Part shown: piece after piece, positions 31,019-39,297 of the stretch
Layout of the letters: each line of letters opens with the position of its first letter
Position numbering within the stretch: the stretch's first letter is position 1
DNA from: Chloroflexota bacterium
GTDB taxonomy: Bacteria; Chloroflexota; Limnocylindria; Limnocylindrales; CSP1-4
Assembly: GCA_919901745.1 (NCBI GenBank)
Contig: CAKKPP010000029.1
Location: 1-64,000 of the forward strand
Direction: 5' to 3'
Length of the DNA stretch: 64,000 nucleotides
Notes under the pieces: model-generated
What the model was told of the DNA's origin: nothing
Databases searched by the model: none
What the model saw: only the letters and a program-made list of their open reading frames with translations
Program-made: the position numbers and the translations under genes

Positions 31019-33280
31019 GTGCTAGCCCGCCGAACCAAGATCATCGTCACGCTGGGGCCGGCGACCACCAGCAGGCCGATGCTCCAGAGCATTCACGCGA
31101 AGGGCGTCGATTTCGTCCGCATCAACATGTCCCATTCGCAGATCGAGGATCTCGAACGCTCGATCGCCGCGACGCGCGAGGTGGGCCTCCCGTTCATCAT
31201 CGACACCGAAGGCTCGCAGGTTCGAAGCGGCGAACTCAGCAGCAACGTGGCGGTGTTCGAGGAGAACGCCGTCGTCCGGGTCTGGAACCGGCCCATCGTC
31301 GGCGACCAGGAGCAGATCTGCCTGCGTCCCGGGTCCGTGGTCGACCAGCTCGAGGAGGGCGATCTCGTCCACATCGATTTCGACACGCTCGTTCTGCGGG
31401 TTTCGGACGTCTCGACGCTCGGCATCGGCTATCTCTCCGCCCGGGCCATCACCGGCGGCTTCATCGGGCGGAACAAGGCGGTCGTGATCGATCCTGTGCT
31501 GCGATCCGGGATCTCCCTGCCCACGTTGTCCGAGAAGGACTACCAGTCGATCGAGGTGGGCCTGCGGGAGAACGTCGGGCACATCGCGGTGTCGTTCGTG
31601 CGCAACGCCGCCGCCGTTCGTGAGGTACGACGCCTGACCGAGGGGCGCATGCAGATCATCTCGAAGATCGAGTGCGTCGCTGCCCTGGAACAGATCGACG
31701 AGATCATCGAGGAATCGGACTTCCTGCTGATCGATCGCGGCGATCTGAGCAAGGAGATCCCGGTCGAGCGGATCCCGTTCACGCAGAAGATCATCATCGA
31801 CAAGGCCAATCGGCGCGGCACGCCGGTGTTCGTCGCAAGCAACCTCCTCGAAAGCATGATCGAGCACCGCAAGCCGACGCGCGCCGAGGTGCACGACGTC
31901 GTCAACACCGTGACCGACGGTGCTTACGGCCTGACGCTGGCTGCCGAGACGGCGATCGGGCGCTACCCGTTGGAATGCATCAACATGCTGCATCGTCTCG
32001 CCGTCCACGCCGAGTCGGTCATGCGCGACGGCGACGACGCGCGACCGCAGCGCGAGATCGTGCGGAGCCTCGATCGCGACGACTACCTGCTGCACGGGAA
32101 CGGCGCGTCGCTGGTGGAACCTCACGGCGGGACGCTCATCGATCGCACCGTGGCCGGCACAATGACCGAATCGGACCTCGGCGGCCTGCCGCGCCTCGAA
32201 CTCGACGATCGACAGCAGATGGAAGTCGAGCAGATCGGCATCGGCACGTACAGCCCATTGTCCGGTTTCATGAACGAGGCCGAGGTCGAGTCGGTACTCG
32301 CCGACATGCGGCTCCCGGGCGGTACGGTGTGGCCCATCCCGATCGTCCTCGACGTGCCTGCGGAGCGTGCCGCGCACCTTCGTGCGGGGCAGCGGATCGC
32401 CCTTGGAGACCAGCACGGCAACGTGCTCGCCATCCTGCACCTCGCCCAGAAATTCACTTTCGATCGAGAGACCTATGCCGGGCGTCTGTACGGGACCTCC
32501 GATTCTGAGCATCCCGGCGTTCGGATGACACGGAACATGAACCCGGTGCTGCTCGCCGGGGACATCGACCTCCTGCGGCGGCGCGTATCAGCCGTCCGCG
32601 AGTACTCGCTCAGTCCGAGGCAGGTACGCAACCTGTTTCTCGAACGTGGGTGGATCACCGTGCTGGGCTTCCACACGCGAAACGTGATCCATCGCGCTCA
32701 CGAGTTCATCCAGTTGAGCGCCCTCGAACGGGAGAGCTGTGACGGGCTGTTCGTTCATCCCGTCGTCGGCCAGAAGAAGGCCGGGGACTTCCAGACATCG
32801 TTGATCGTGCGCAGCTATCAGGAGATGATCGACAACTTCTATCCGAAGAACCGCGTCGTGATGGCGACCCTTTCGACCTTCTCTCGCTACGCAGGCCCGC
32901 GCGAAGCGCTGTTCACCGCCCTGTGCCGGAAGAACTTCGGCTGCAGTCACTTCGTCGTTGGACGAGACCACACGGGCGTGGCGAATTACTACGCGCCCGA
33001 GGCGGCCCATGAGATCTTCGATGCGTTCGGCGACCTGGGCATCAAGGCCGTGAAGTTCGACGAGGTGTACTACTCGAAGAGCTCCGGGGGCTATGTGCAC
33101 AGCCATAACGGTACCGCCCACCCGGCCGCCGACAGGCTCTCCATCAGCGGCACGGAAGCTCGGGCCATGCTCACGCGGGGCGAGATGCCACCCGAGTGGT
33201 TCATGCGACCCGAGATCTCTCGCCTGATCATCGACGCGATCGCACGTGGGGAAACCGCGTTCGTGGAATCCGGGAGCTGA
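31019..33280 (+). CDS. sat: Pyruvate-kinase-like domain fused to ATP sulfurylase
   Basis: 753 residues from a GTG (VLARRTKIIVTLGPATTS). Residues 1-345 are a pyruvate-kinase (beta/alpha)8 barrel with an inserted B-like domain: VRINMSHS (R34), IISKIE (K216, E218), DRGDLSKEIPVERIPFTQKI (D242), SNLLESMIEHRKPTRAEVHD and LAAETAIGRYPLECI; substitutions are conservative but ATQ is ASN and SGE is AAE. The pyruvate-kinase C-terminal domain is missing. Residues 360-753 are an ATP sulfurylase: PUA-like (GIGTYSPLSGFMNEAEVESV), RNVIHRAH (H558, H561), SRYAGPREALFTALCRKNFG and VVGRDHTGVANYYAPEAAHE. All catalytic motifs are intact. Likely role: make APS for the neighbouring CysC, possibly with local ATP regeneration (inference). 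Confidence 0.88.
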   Translation: MLARRTKIIVTLGPATTSRPMLQSIHAKGVDFVRINMSHSQIEDLERSIAATREVGLPFIIDTEGSQVRSGELSSNVAVFEENAVVRVWNRPIVGDQEQICLRPGSVVDQLEEGDLVHIDFDTLVLRVSDVSTLGIGYLSARAITGGFIGRNKAVVIDPVLRSGISLPTLSEKDYQSIEVGLRENVGHIAVSFVRNAAAVREVRRLTEGRMQIISKIECVAALEQIDEIIEESDFLLIDRGDLSKEIPVERIPFTQKIIIDKANRRGTPVFVASNLLESMIEHRKPTRAEVHDVVNTVTDGAYGLTLAAETAIGRYPLECINMLHRLAVHAESVMRDGDDARPQREIVRSLDRDDYLLHGNGASLVEPHGGTLIDRTVAGTMTESDLGGLPRLELDDRQQMEVEQIGIGTYSPLSGFMNEAEVESVLADMRLPGGTVWPIPIVLDVPAERAAHLRAGQRIALGDQHGNVLAILHLAQKFTFDRETYAGRLYGTSDSEHPGVRMTRNMNPVLLAGDIDLLRRRVSAVREYSLSPRQVRNLFLERGWITVLGFHTRNVIHRAHEFIQLSALERESCDGLFVHPVVGQKKAGDFQTSLIVRSYQEMIDNFYPKNRVVMATLSTFSRYAGPREALFTALCRKNFGCSHFVVGRDHTGVANYYAPEAAHEIFDAFGDLGIKAVKFDEVYYSKSSGGYVHSHNGTAHPAADRLSISGTEARAMLTRGEMPPEWFMRPEISRLIIDAIARGETAFVESGS

Positions 33281-33298
33281 TGGGCCTGGCGGGTCCGT

Positions 33299-33667
33299 TC
33301 AACGACCCTCGCGTGCGGCGTTCTCGGCGACCCGAACGGTGACGATCCTCGTAACGAGGTCGACCGGGACGGCGTCCGCGGCCGGGAAACTGATCGTCCC
33401 CTTGCCTCTCAGGAAGGGCTTCAGTTCGTCCCCGAGCGACTCGATGACCGCCTCGCTCGCCGGGTACAGGCTGTAGTGGTTCTTGAACGCGGCGTACGAC
33501 ACGAGGAACCGGCCGCCGTGGCTGCGGTACGCCGGCATCTGGTACGCGATCGTCTCTATCGCGTCAGGCGCCGCCGCCTGGATCGTCCGTCGAAGCTGTT
33601 CCGCGGTGGCCCGGCGCTCCTCCGGCAGACCGGCGAGGTAATCCTCGACGCTGGTGGGTGTGACCAT
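33299..33667 (-). CDS. DUF1801 (YdhG-like) protein
   Basis: 122 residues: MVTPTSVEDYLAGLPEERRA, TAEQLRRTIQAAAPDAIETI, AYQMPAYRSHGGRFLVSYAA and GTISFPAADAVPVDLVTRIV. Typical DUF1801, where the central YxMPAY and a terminal IRFP/ISFP strand are diagnostic. The function is unknown; YdhG relatives are called intracellular iron chaperones. Lies downstream of the ECF42 sigma gene, 33 nt away. Confidence 0.85.
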   Translation of the reverse strand: MVTPTSVEDYLAGLPEERRATAEQLRRTIQAAAPDAIETIAYQMPAYRSHGGRFLVSYAAFKNHYSLYPASEAVIESLGDELKPFLRGKGTISFPAADAVPVDLVTRIVTVRVAENAAREGR

Positions 33668-33700
33668 GCCCCTCTCCTGTAGCCGATCGGTCGGATCGTG

Positions 33701-34975
33701 TCACATCTCCCCGGCAGCGCGGGCACGCTCCAGCAGCAGGTTCCGCTCTGCGACGTTCCGCGTCATGGAAGCGGCCCGGGCCAGCTCCGAGGCGGCCTCG
33801 TCGAACCGGCCCACCTTCACGAGGAAGTCGCCGCGGACGGCAGGGAGCAGGTGATATGCCTGCAGCGCCGGCTCCATCGCGAGCGCGTCGACGAGCTCCA
33901 GGCCGGCCTCGGGCCCGTAGGCCATCGAGACTGCAACCGCCCGATTGAGCTCCACGATCGGCGATGGGGCGGACTGGGCAAGCGCGTCGTAGAGGGCCAC
34001 GATTCGCGGCCAGTCTGTTTCGTCGCCGGTCCGTGCCCTCGCGTGGCAGGCCGCGATGGCAGCCTGGAGGAGGTAGGGGCCATGCGCTCCAGCGAACGAC
34101 TCCGCTCGGGCCAGGGCCGCGAGGCCGCGATTGACGAGCAAGTGGTCCCATCGAGCGCGGTTCTGCTCGAGCAGCGGGATCGGCCGGCCGGCCGCGTCCG
34201 TGCGGGCCCGCAGACGTGATCCCTGGATCTCCATGAGCGCCACCAGACCGTGCACCTCGGGCTCCGCGGGGACGAGCCCCGCCAGGACGCGTCCGAGCCG
34301 GAGGGCGTCCTCGCACAGGGTCGGCCGAACCCAGTCGTCGCCGGATGTCGCCGAGTATCCCTCGTTGAAAACGAGGTAGACCACCTGGAGGACCGACGCG
34401 AGGCGTACTTCGAAGTCGTGGCCCTGCGGAACCTCGAACGGGACGTGCGCCTCAGACAGCGTTCGCTTCGCCCGAACGATCCGCTGCCCGATCGTGGTCT
34501 CGGAGACGAGGAAGGCCCGGGCGATCTCATCGGTGCGAAGGCCACCCAGCAGTCGCAGGGTCAGGGCGACCCGCGCATCCACCGACAGCACGGGGTGGCA
34601 GCAGATGAATACGAGGCGAAGCAGGTCGTCACCGATCCCTTCGTCGTCGATCTCCGCGTCGAGATCCGGGGCGATCGCCCGATCCAGCTCGAGGTCGCGG
34701 CCGATCTCCTCCGCCTTGCGTTGGAGCGTGGTTCTCCGACGCAGGGCGTCGATCGCGCGATGCTTCGCCGTGGCCATCAACCAGGCCGCCGGTCGATCCG
34801 GGATCCCCGCGTCGGGCCACTGGCGAATGGCCGCCTCGAGGGCATCCTGGGCGAGATCCTCGGCCAGGCCCACGTCCCGCACGATCCGGGTCAGCGCGGC
34901 AACAAGCCGGGGCGCCTCCATGCGCCACACCGCGTCCAGGACGCGATGGACCTCGTCGCCCCGGCCTGACGCCAC
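33701..34975 (-). CDS. ECF42-type sigma factor with C-terminal SnoaL/TPR-like extension (DUF6596)
   Basis: 424 residues from a GTG. Region 2: AALTRIVRDVGLAEDLAQDA, LEAAIRQWPDAGIPDRPAAW and LMATAKHRAIDALRRR. Region 4: RVALTLRLLGGLRTDEIARA and FLVSETTIGQRIVRAKRTLS. The C-terminal 230 residues (VLQVVYLVFNEGYSATSGDD, then ARWDHLLVNRGLAALARAE) are the TPR-like extension found only in ECF42, which works without a usual anti-sigma factor and requires the tail for activity (established for the group). It follows a DGPF-domain gene, the group's hallmark neighbour. Confidence 0.93.
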   Translation of the reverse strand: MASGRGDEVHRVLDAVWRMEAPRLVAALTRIVRDVGLAEDLAQDALEAAIRQWPDAGIPDRPAAWLMATAKHRAIDALRRRTTLQRKAEEIGRDLELDRAIAPDLDAEIDDEGIGDDLLRLVFICCHPVLSVDARVALTLRLLGGLRTDEIARAFLVSETTIGQRIVRAKRTLSEAHVPFEVPQGHDFEVRLASVLQVVYLVFNEGYSATSGDDWVRPTLCEDALRLGRVLAGLVPAEPEVHGLVALMEIQGSRLRARTDAAGRPIPLLEQNRARWDHLLVNRGLAALARAESFAGAHGPYLLQAAIAACHARARTGDETDWPRIVALYDALAQSAPSPIVELNRAVAVSMAYGPEAGLELVDALAMEPALQAYHLLPAVRGDFLVKVGRFDEAASELARAASMTRNVAERNLLLERARAAGEM

Positions 34976-34995
34976 GGTGGACGTCTCGACGACTG

Positions 34996-35382
34996 CTACG
35001 GCGCCGATTCCATGTACCCGGGCATCTCGAAGATCTGGCGGATCTCGAACTCGCCACCGTCGAATGGCGCTCGCTTGAGCCACTCGATCCCCTCGTCAAG
35101 CGAGCGGACCTGCCAGATCCAATAGCCGGCGACGAGTTCCTTGGCCTCAGTGAACGGGCCGTCGACGACCGTCCGGGATGACCCATCGAAACGAACTCGA
35201 GCTCCCGCCGAACTGGGATGCAATCTACCCGTCGCGAGCAGGACGCCGGCCGCGACCAATTCCTCGTGGAATCGGCCCATTGCCTCCATGCCCTCCATGC
35301 CCTCCGTGCTCTCCGTGCTCTGTGGGTCGGGCATCACGCCCTCAGACTCCGGGCTCGACTTGGCCAGCACGATCACCCGCAT
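34996..35382 (-). CDS. YCII/DGPF-domain protein
   Basis: 128 residues: MRVIVLAKSSPESEGVMPDP, then GRFHEELVAAGVLLATGRLH, and RFDGSSRTVVDGPFTEAKEL with VAGYWIWQVRSLDEGIEWLK. The DGPF.E.KE motif is the family name. Immediately upstream of, and 20 nt from, the ECF42 sigma gene. DGPF proteins are the usual regulated partners of ECF42; their reaction is unknown. Confidence 0.93.
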   Translation of the reverse strand: MRVIVLAKSSPESEGVMPDPQSTESTEGMEGMEAMGRFHEELVAAGVLLATGRLHPSSAGARVRFDGSSRTVVDGPFTEAKELVAGYWIWQVRSLDEGIEWLKRAPFDGGEFEIRQIFEMPGYMESAP

Positions 35383-35529
35383 GGTGCGACTCCTCTCACG
35401 CTCAGATCGGGTTGCGTCTCCGTGCGGCGCAACCCGCTTCTATCGACACGTCGAACGAGCGACCGCGATTCCGACACGCCGGACCCCTTCGGATCATGGT
35501 AACGAGACCGATGCGATACTCGGGGCCGC

Positions 35530-35970
35530 ATGCCACTGACCGGAGATTACGCCCCGAGTACGGCCGCGTGGGCGCGGAAGCAGGCCGATCGCTACGAGGC
35601 GACCGGCGGCGCGGAGGCCAGCGAGTTGCGCGGGCGGCCGGTGATCGTGCTGACCTCGGTCGGAGCGAGGACGCGCAAGTTGCGCAAGACCGCGCTCATG
35701 CGGGTCGAACACGACGGCGACTATGCGGTGGTCGCGTCCATGGGCGGCGCGCCGAACCATCCGCGCTGGTACCACAACCTGAAAGCCCACCCGCACGTGG
35801 ATCTCCAGGACGGCGCGACGAAGCGCGATTACCTCGCCCGCGAGGTCATCGGCGACGAAAAGGCCGTCTGGTGGGAACGAGCCGTGTCAGTGTGGCCGGA
35901 CTACGCGAAATACCAGACAAAGACCGAGCGCCAGATCCCGGTCTTCGTCCTGGAGCGCATGGAGTCGTAG
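35530..35970 (+). CDS. Ddn/nitroreductase-family F420-dependent oxidoreductase
   Basis: 146 residues. Family signature: [40 protein letters not shown], and [20 protein letters not shown]. The SxGAxTxKLRKTPL and HPxWYHNLxAxP patterns define split-barrel deazaflavin (F420H2)-dependent nitroreductases. The enzyme reduces quinone- or nitro-type substrates. No cofactor genes are nearby. Confidence 0.88.
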   Translation: MPLTGDYAPSTAAWARKQADRYEATGGAEASELRGRPVIVLTSVGARTRKLRKTALMRVEHDGDYAVVASMGGAPNHPRWYHNLKAHPHVDLQDGATKRDYLAREVIGDEKAVWWERAVSVWPDYAKYQTKTERQIPVFVLERMES

Positions 35971-36006
35971 AGCCGACCCGGACGAGGCGCACGTATCCTT
36001 GCGGCC

Positions 36007-37653
36007 ATGGCGAGCGACTCTCGTTCGATGGACGGCTCCACGCACCTCTCCTGGTCCACGGCCCTCGCGCTGACGCTGCCGCTCATCGGACTGGTCATCC
36101 TCCTCGTGCGCCCCGACTTCGACCTCGAGTGGCAGCACCATCCAAGTCACTTCTGGCTCGTCCTGCTGGCCGCGGCTGTGAACACTGCCCTGGCCTACGT
36201 CACGAACGTCGCGGCAGGGCGTTATCGCGATGCGCGGCTCGTCCTGATCTCCCTTGCCTTCCTTGCCAGCGCGGGATTCCTGGGCCTGCATGCGCTCGCG
36301 ACGCCCGGCGTGCTCCTGGCGACCCCGAACCTCGGCTTCGCGATCGCCACGCCCGTGGGGCTCATCATCGCGTCGGCCTTCGCGGCCGCAGCCACGAGCC
36401 CCCTGGCCGGTCCGCGGGCGCTCACGGTCTTGCGCCTCCGGCCCCTGATGCTCGGCGGCCTCGTCGTGCTGATGGCGGCCTGGGCCGTCGGCTCTATGGC
36501 ACGACTGCCGCCGCTCGACGGGCCTCCCCCGGCGCGGGAAGGGGCCGGACTGCTGAACCTGCTGGCGATTGTCGGGGTCGCGCTCTACGCATACTCGGCG
36601 TGGCACGCGGCGCAGCTGTACCGGCATCGGGGTGGCGGAGTCCTCCTGAGCATGGCCGTCGCGCTCGTGCTCCTGGCCGAGGCGATGGTCGCCGTGGCGC
36701 TGAGCCGGAACTGGCACCTGAGCTGGTGGGAATGGCACGTCCTGCTGCTCGCCGCGTTCACCACGATTGCCCTGGGTGCCCGTCGCGAGTACCGGCGCGG
36801 CGGTTCGCTGACGGCTGCGTTCGGTGGGCTGTACCTCGAGGCAACGCTCGCGCGAGTCGATCGCTGGTACGCGACGGCGGTCGCGCAGGTCGCGTCGGCG
36901 GATGCGCGGGGCGAATCGACCGAACGCGTGCTCTCCGACCTGCGGCGTGAGGGCGCGTCGGACGACGACCTTGCCCTCCTCGCCCAGGCGGCGGGCGAAG
37001 TCCGGCGCCTCGATGCGGCGTTTCGTCCCTATCTGCCGTCCGTCGTGGCGCAGGGGATCCGCCAGCGCGAACCCGACATCGCCCGACTCGGCGGCGAGGA
37101 GCGGGAGGTGAGCGTCGTCTTCGCCGACCTTGCCGGCTTCACGACGTTCAGCGAGACCCGCTCGCCTACCGAGGTCATCGGGATGCTCAACGAGTACTGG
37201 GGCGCCGTCGTCCCGGTCATCGACGCGGCAGGCGGGGTCATCGAACAGTTCGCCGGTGATGGCGTGATGGCCATCTTCAACGCCGCGGCGGACCAGCCCG
37301 ACCATGCCAGGCGGGCCGCCATGGCCGGTCTTGCCATCGTCGAAGCCGGTCGACCCCTGGCCGACGCCCACCCCCACTGGCCGATCTTCCGGGTCGGGAT
37401 CAACACGGGTGCGGCCGTGCTCGGTAACGTGGGAACCGACTCCCGGCGGGGCTTCGCCGCCATCGGCGACACCATCAACACCGCGGCCCGACTCATGGCG
37501 GCCGGCCAGCCGGGACAGGTCGTGGCGGGCCGGGCGACCTGGGACGCGCTCGGCGACGAGCGTTCCGGCGAGCCGCTCGGGGCGGTCCGCGTCAAGGGCA
37601 AGCGCGCTGCGGTGGAGGCCTGGCGCCTGTACGGCCGGCCGAACGCCGACTGA
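36007..37653 (+). CDS. Membrane-bound class III adenylate/guanylate cyclase
   Basis: 548 residues. About eight hydrophobic segments fill residues 15-265 (ALALTLPLIGLVILLVRPDF, LVLLAAAVNTALAYVTNVAA, LLNLLAIVGVALYAYSAWHA). A short coiled-coil or helical linker leads to a C-terminal cyclase domain: VSVVFADLAGFTTFSETRSP (metal Asp), GGVIEQFAGDGVMAIFNAAA (second Asp; the substrate-specifying Lys is Gln) and FRVGINTGAAVLGNVGTDSR. Such a Lys-to-Gln change could shift purine specificity or inactivate it. Nothing else in the operon. Confidence 0.88.
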   Translation: MASDSRSMDGSTHLSWSTALALTLPLIGLVILLVRPDFDLEWQHHPSHFWLVLLAAAVNTALAYVTNVAAGRYRDARLVLISLAFLASAGFLGLHALATPGVLLATPNLGFAIATPVGLIIASAFAAAATSPLAGPRALTVLRLRPLMLGGLVVLMAAWAVGSMARLPPLDGPPPAREGAGLLNLLAIVGVALYAYSAWHAAQLYRHRGGGVLLSMAVALVLLAEAMVAVALSRNWHLSWWEWHVLLLAAFTTIALGARREYRRGGSLTAAFGGLYLEATLARVDRWYATAVAQVASADARGESTERVLSDLRREGASDDDLALLAQAAGEVRRLDAAFRPYLPSVVAQGIRQREPDIARLGGEEREVSVVFADLAGFTTFSETRSPTEVIGMLNEYWGAVVPVIDAAGGVIEQFAGDGVMAIFNAAADQPDHARRAAMAGLAIVEAGRPLADAHPHWPIFRVGINTGAAVLGNVGTDSRRGFAAIGDTINTAARLMAAGQPGQVVAGRATWDALGDERSGEPLGAVRVKGKRAAVEAWRLYGRPNAD

Positions 37654-37660
37654 ACGCCGG

Positions 37661-38095
37661 TCAACCCTCGGGATCGAGCTCCAGGGCCGCCGAGTTGATG
37701 CAATAGCGGAGTCCTGTCGGCGCCGGTCCGTCCTCGAAGACGTGGCCCAGGTGGCCGCCGCACGATGCGCACATCGCCTCCGTCCGGCTCATGAAGAACG
37801 AGCGGTCCGTTTCGGTCGCCACGGCGGCGTCGGCGGCCGGTGCGAAGAAGCTCGGCCAGCCCGTTCCGGACTCGAACTTGGCGTCGGAGCGGAACAGCGG
37901 CGCCGCACACCCGGCACAACGGTACGTCCCTTCGCGGTGTTCGTCCCAGAGGTGGCCCGTGAATGCGCGCTCAGTGCCCTTCTGGCGAAGGACCCGATAC
38001 TGCTCCGGTGTGAGTCCGTCGCGCCATTCCGCGTCCGTCTTGGTTGTGTTGGGGCTCCGTGTCGTCTCATTGGCCGGGCGATCTTTCGTGCTCAT
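37661..38095 (-). CDS. msrB: Peptide methionine-R-sulfoxide reductase
   Basis: 144 residues. [20 protein letters not shown] and [20 protein letters not shown] supply the four zinc Cys; [12 protein letters not shown] and [13 protein letters not shown] contain the active-site RYCxNS. All catalytic residues are present. It reduces the R-diastereomer of methionine sulfoxide in oxidised proteins. No signal peptide, so cytosolic. No msrA nearby. Confidence 0.95.
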   Translation of the reverse strand: MSTKDRPANETTRSPNTTKTDAEWRDGLTPEQYRVLRQKGTERAFTGHLWDEHREGTYRCAGCAAPLFRSDAKFESGTGWPSFFAPAADAAVATETDRSFFMSRTEAMCASCGGHLGHVFEDGPAPTGLRYCINSAALELDPEG

Positions 38096-38175
38096 GGTCG
38101 AATCCTGGGTTCCGAACATGTCCGGATCATGACGTTTCCGCCATGTGGCAACGTCATCGGCCTCATCCAGCGCGC

Positions 38176-38991
38176 CTAGGAGCCCGCCACGCCGGCCGGC
38201 AGGTTGCGCTCCGGCGCCCAGCGCAGGGCGAGCCGGCGGTCCGCCTGTTCGAGATCGATGTCGGCTGCAACGACGCCGACACGGCCATACTCGAGGCTCG
38301 CGACGAGCGTGCCGTCCGGGCCGATGATCCCCGTGATCGAACCCTGTTCCGGCCCGGCCACGTTGGAGGCCGCGACGAAGACGGTGTTTTCGAGGGCGCG
38401 GCAGAGCAGCGCTTTCTCGTTGTAGGGGTTCGACGACTCGCACCAGCGGGTTGGCGGCGGACCGCCGTCCGTCGTCACGAAATGGGGGGCGAAGATGATC
38501 TGCGCCCCTCCAAGAACGAGCGAGCGGGCGATCTCCGGGTAGCGGAAGCCCTCGTGACAGATCGCGATCCCGAAGGTCACGCCGGCTGCTGTGAACACGC
38601 GTCGGCCGGTTCCCGGGACGTAGTGCGGCTCCTCGGTCGGGTCGATCTGCGTCTTCGCCTGTTCGCCGAGCCGATTCCCATCGGCATCGAATACGACCGA
38701 GAGCATCAGGCGACCGGCGGCGGTCATGCGCTCCGTGCCGACGATTGTCACGACCCCGGCCCGGCGGGCCGCGTCGGCGACCTCGCCGAGCGCGTCATCG
38801 AGCTCATCCTCTGACACCTCCGGCACGAACCGGCCCTGGACGCGGTGCCCCGGCAGGCCGGTCTCCTGCAGGCAGACGATCCGGGCGCGCAATCGGCCGG
38901 CCTCCTCGACAGCCGCCACGGCAGCCGGAACGGCTTCGTCGAGGGTGGCCGTCAGCGGCGTCGATGCAACGGCGATGCGGATCGTCGACAT
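38176..38991 (-). CDS. Carbon-nitrogen hydrolase (nitrilase superfamily)
   Basis: 271 residues. The Cys is in [19 protein letters not shown] (C154 region), the general-base Glu in [20 protein letters not shown]-like QE(T) (E43), and Lys in [32 protein letters not shown] fits the K-region. The start [20 protein letters not shown] is standard. Acts on amide bonds (deaminated glutathione, beta-ureidopropionate-like); exact substrate unknown. Confidence 0.85.
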   Translation of the reverse strand: MSTIRIAVASTPLTATLDEAVPAAVAAVEEAGRLRARIVCLQETGLPGHRVQGRFVPEVSEDELDDALGEVADAARRAGVVTIVGTERMTAAGRLMLSVVFDADGNRLGEQAKTQIDPTEEPHYVPGTGRRVFTAAGVTFGIAICHEGFRYPEIARSLVLGGAQIIFAPHFVTTDGGPPPTRWCESSNPYNEKALLCRALENTVFVAASNVAGPEQGSITGIIGPDGTLVASLEYGRVGVVAADIDLEQADRRLALRWAPERNLPAGVAGS

Positions 38992-39000
38992 TGCCCGAGT

Positions 39001-39297
39001 CTACCCCGCGGAGGCCACGACCCAGGTTGGCCCGTCGAACTCAAGCGGGCGGGTCTCGAGTTCTGGTGGATCGTCGTCGGCTCCGACACGGGTCCCGGGT
39101 GTCGGCATGACGACAGGGTCCTAGGCACAGCATTCCGCTCGGCCGATCGTCTCTCTGCTACACGTCGTGTCTCTGCTACACGTCGTGCGGAGGGCAAGAG
39201 ATGCGATCGTCGCACCCGCGGCTCGCAAACCACGGACACCGTCGGCCTGTCGGGCTGACAGCGGCTGACGGGCCTGGGCTCCAGCGACCGAGCGGAC
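39001..39297. other. Intergenic region with an 18-bp tandem repeat
   Basis: No gene found. Contains two perfect adjacent copies of TCTCTGCTACACGTCGTG at 39152-39187. Each copy includes the near-palindrome ACACG-T-CGTGY. Between the two minus- and plus-strand starts this may be part of a divergent regulatory region. Confidence 0.4.
39152..39187. repeat. Perfect 18-bp tandem direct repeat
   Basis: Two identical 18-bp units abut with no spacer, about 110 bp upstream of the acyltransferase start. The first copy contains the 11-bp palindrome ACACGTCGTGT. Could be paired protein-binding sites. Confidence 0.7.
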
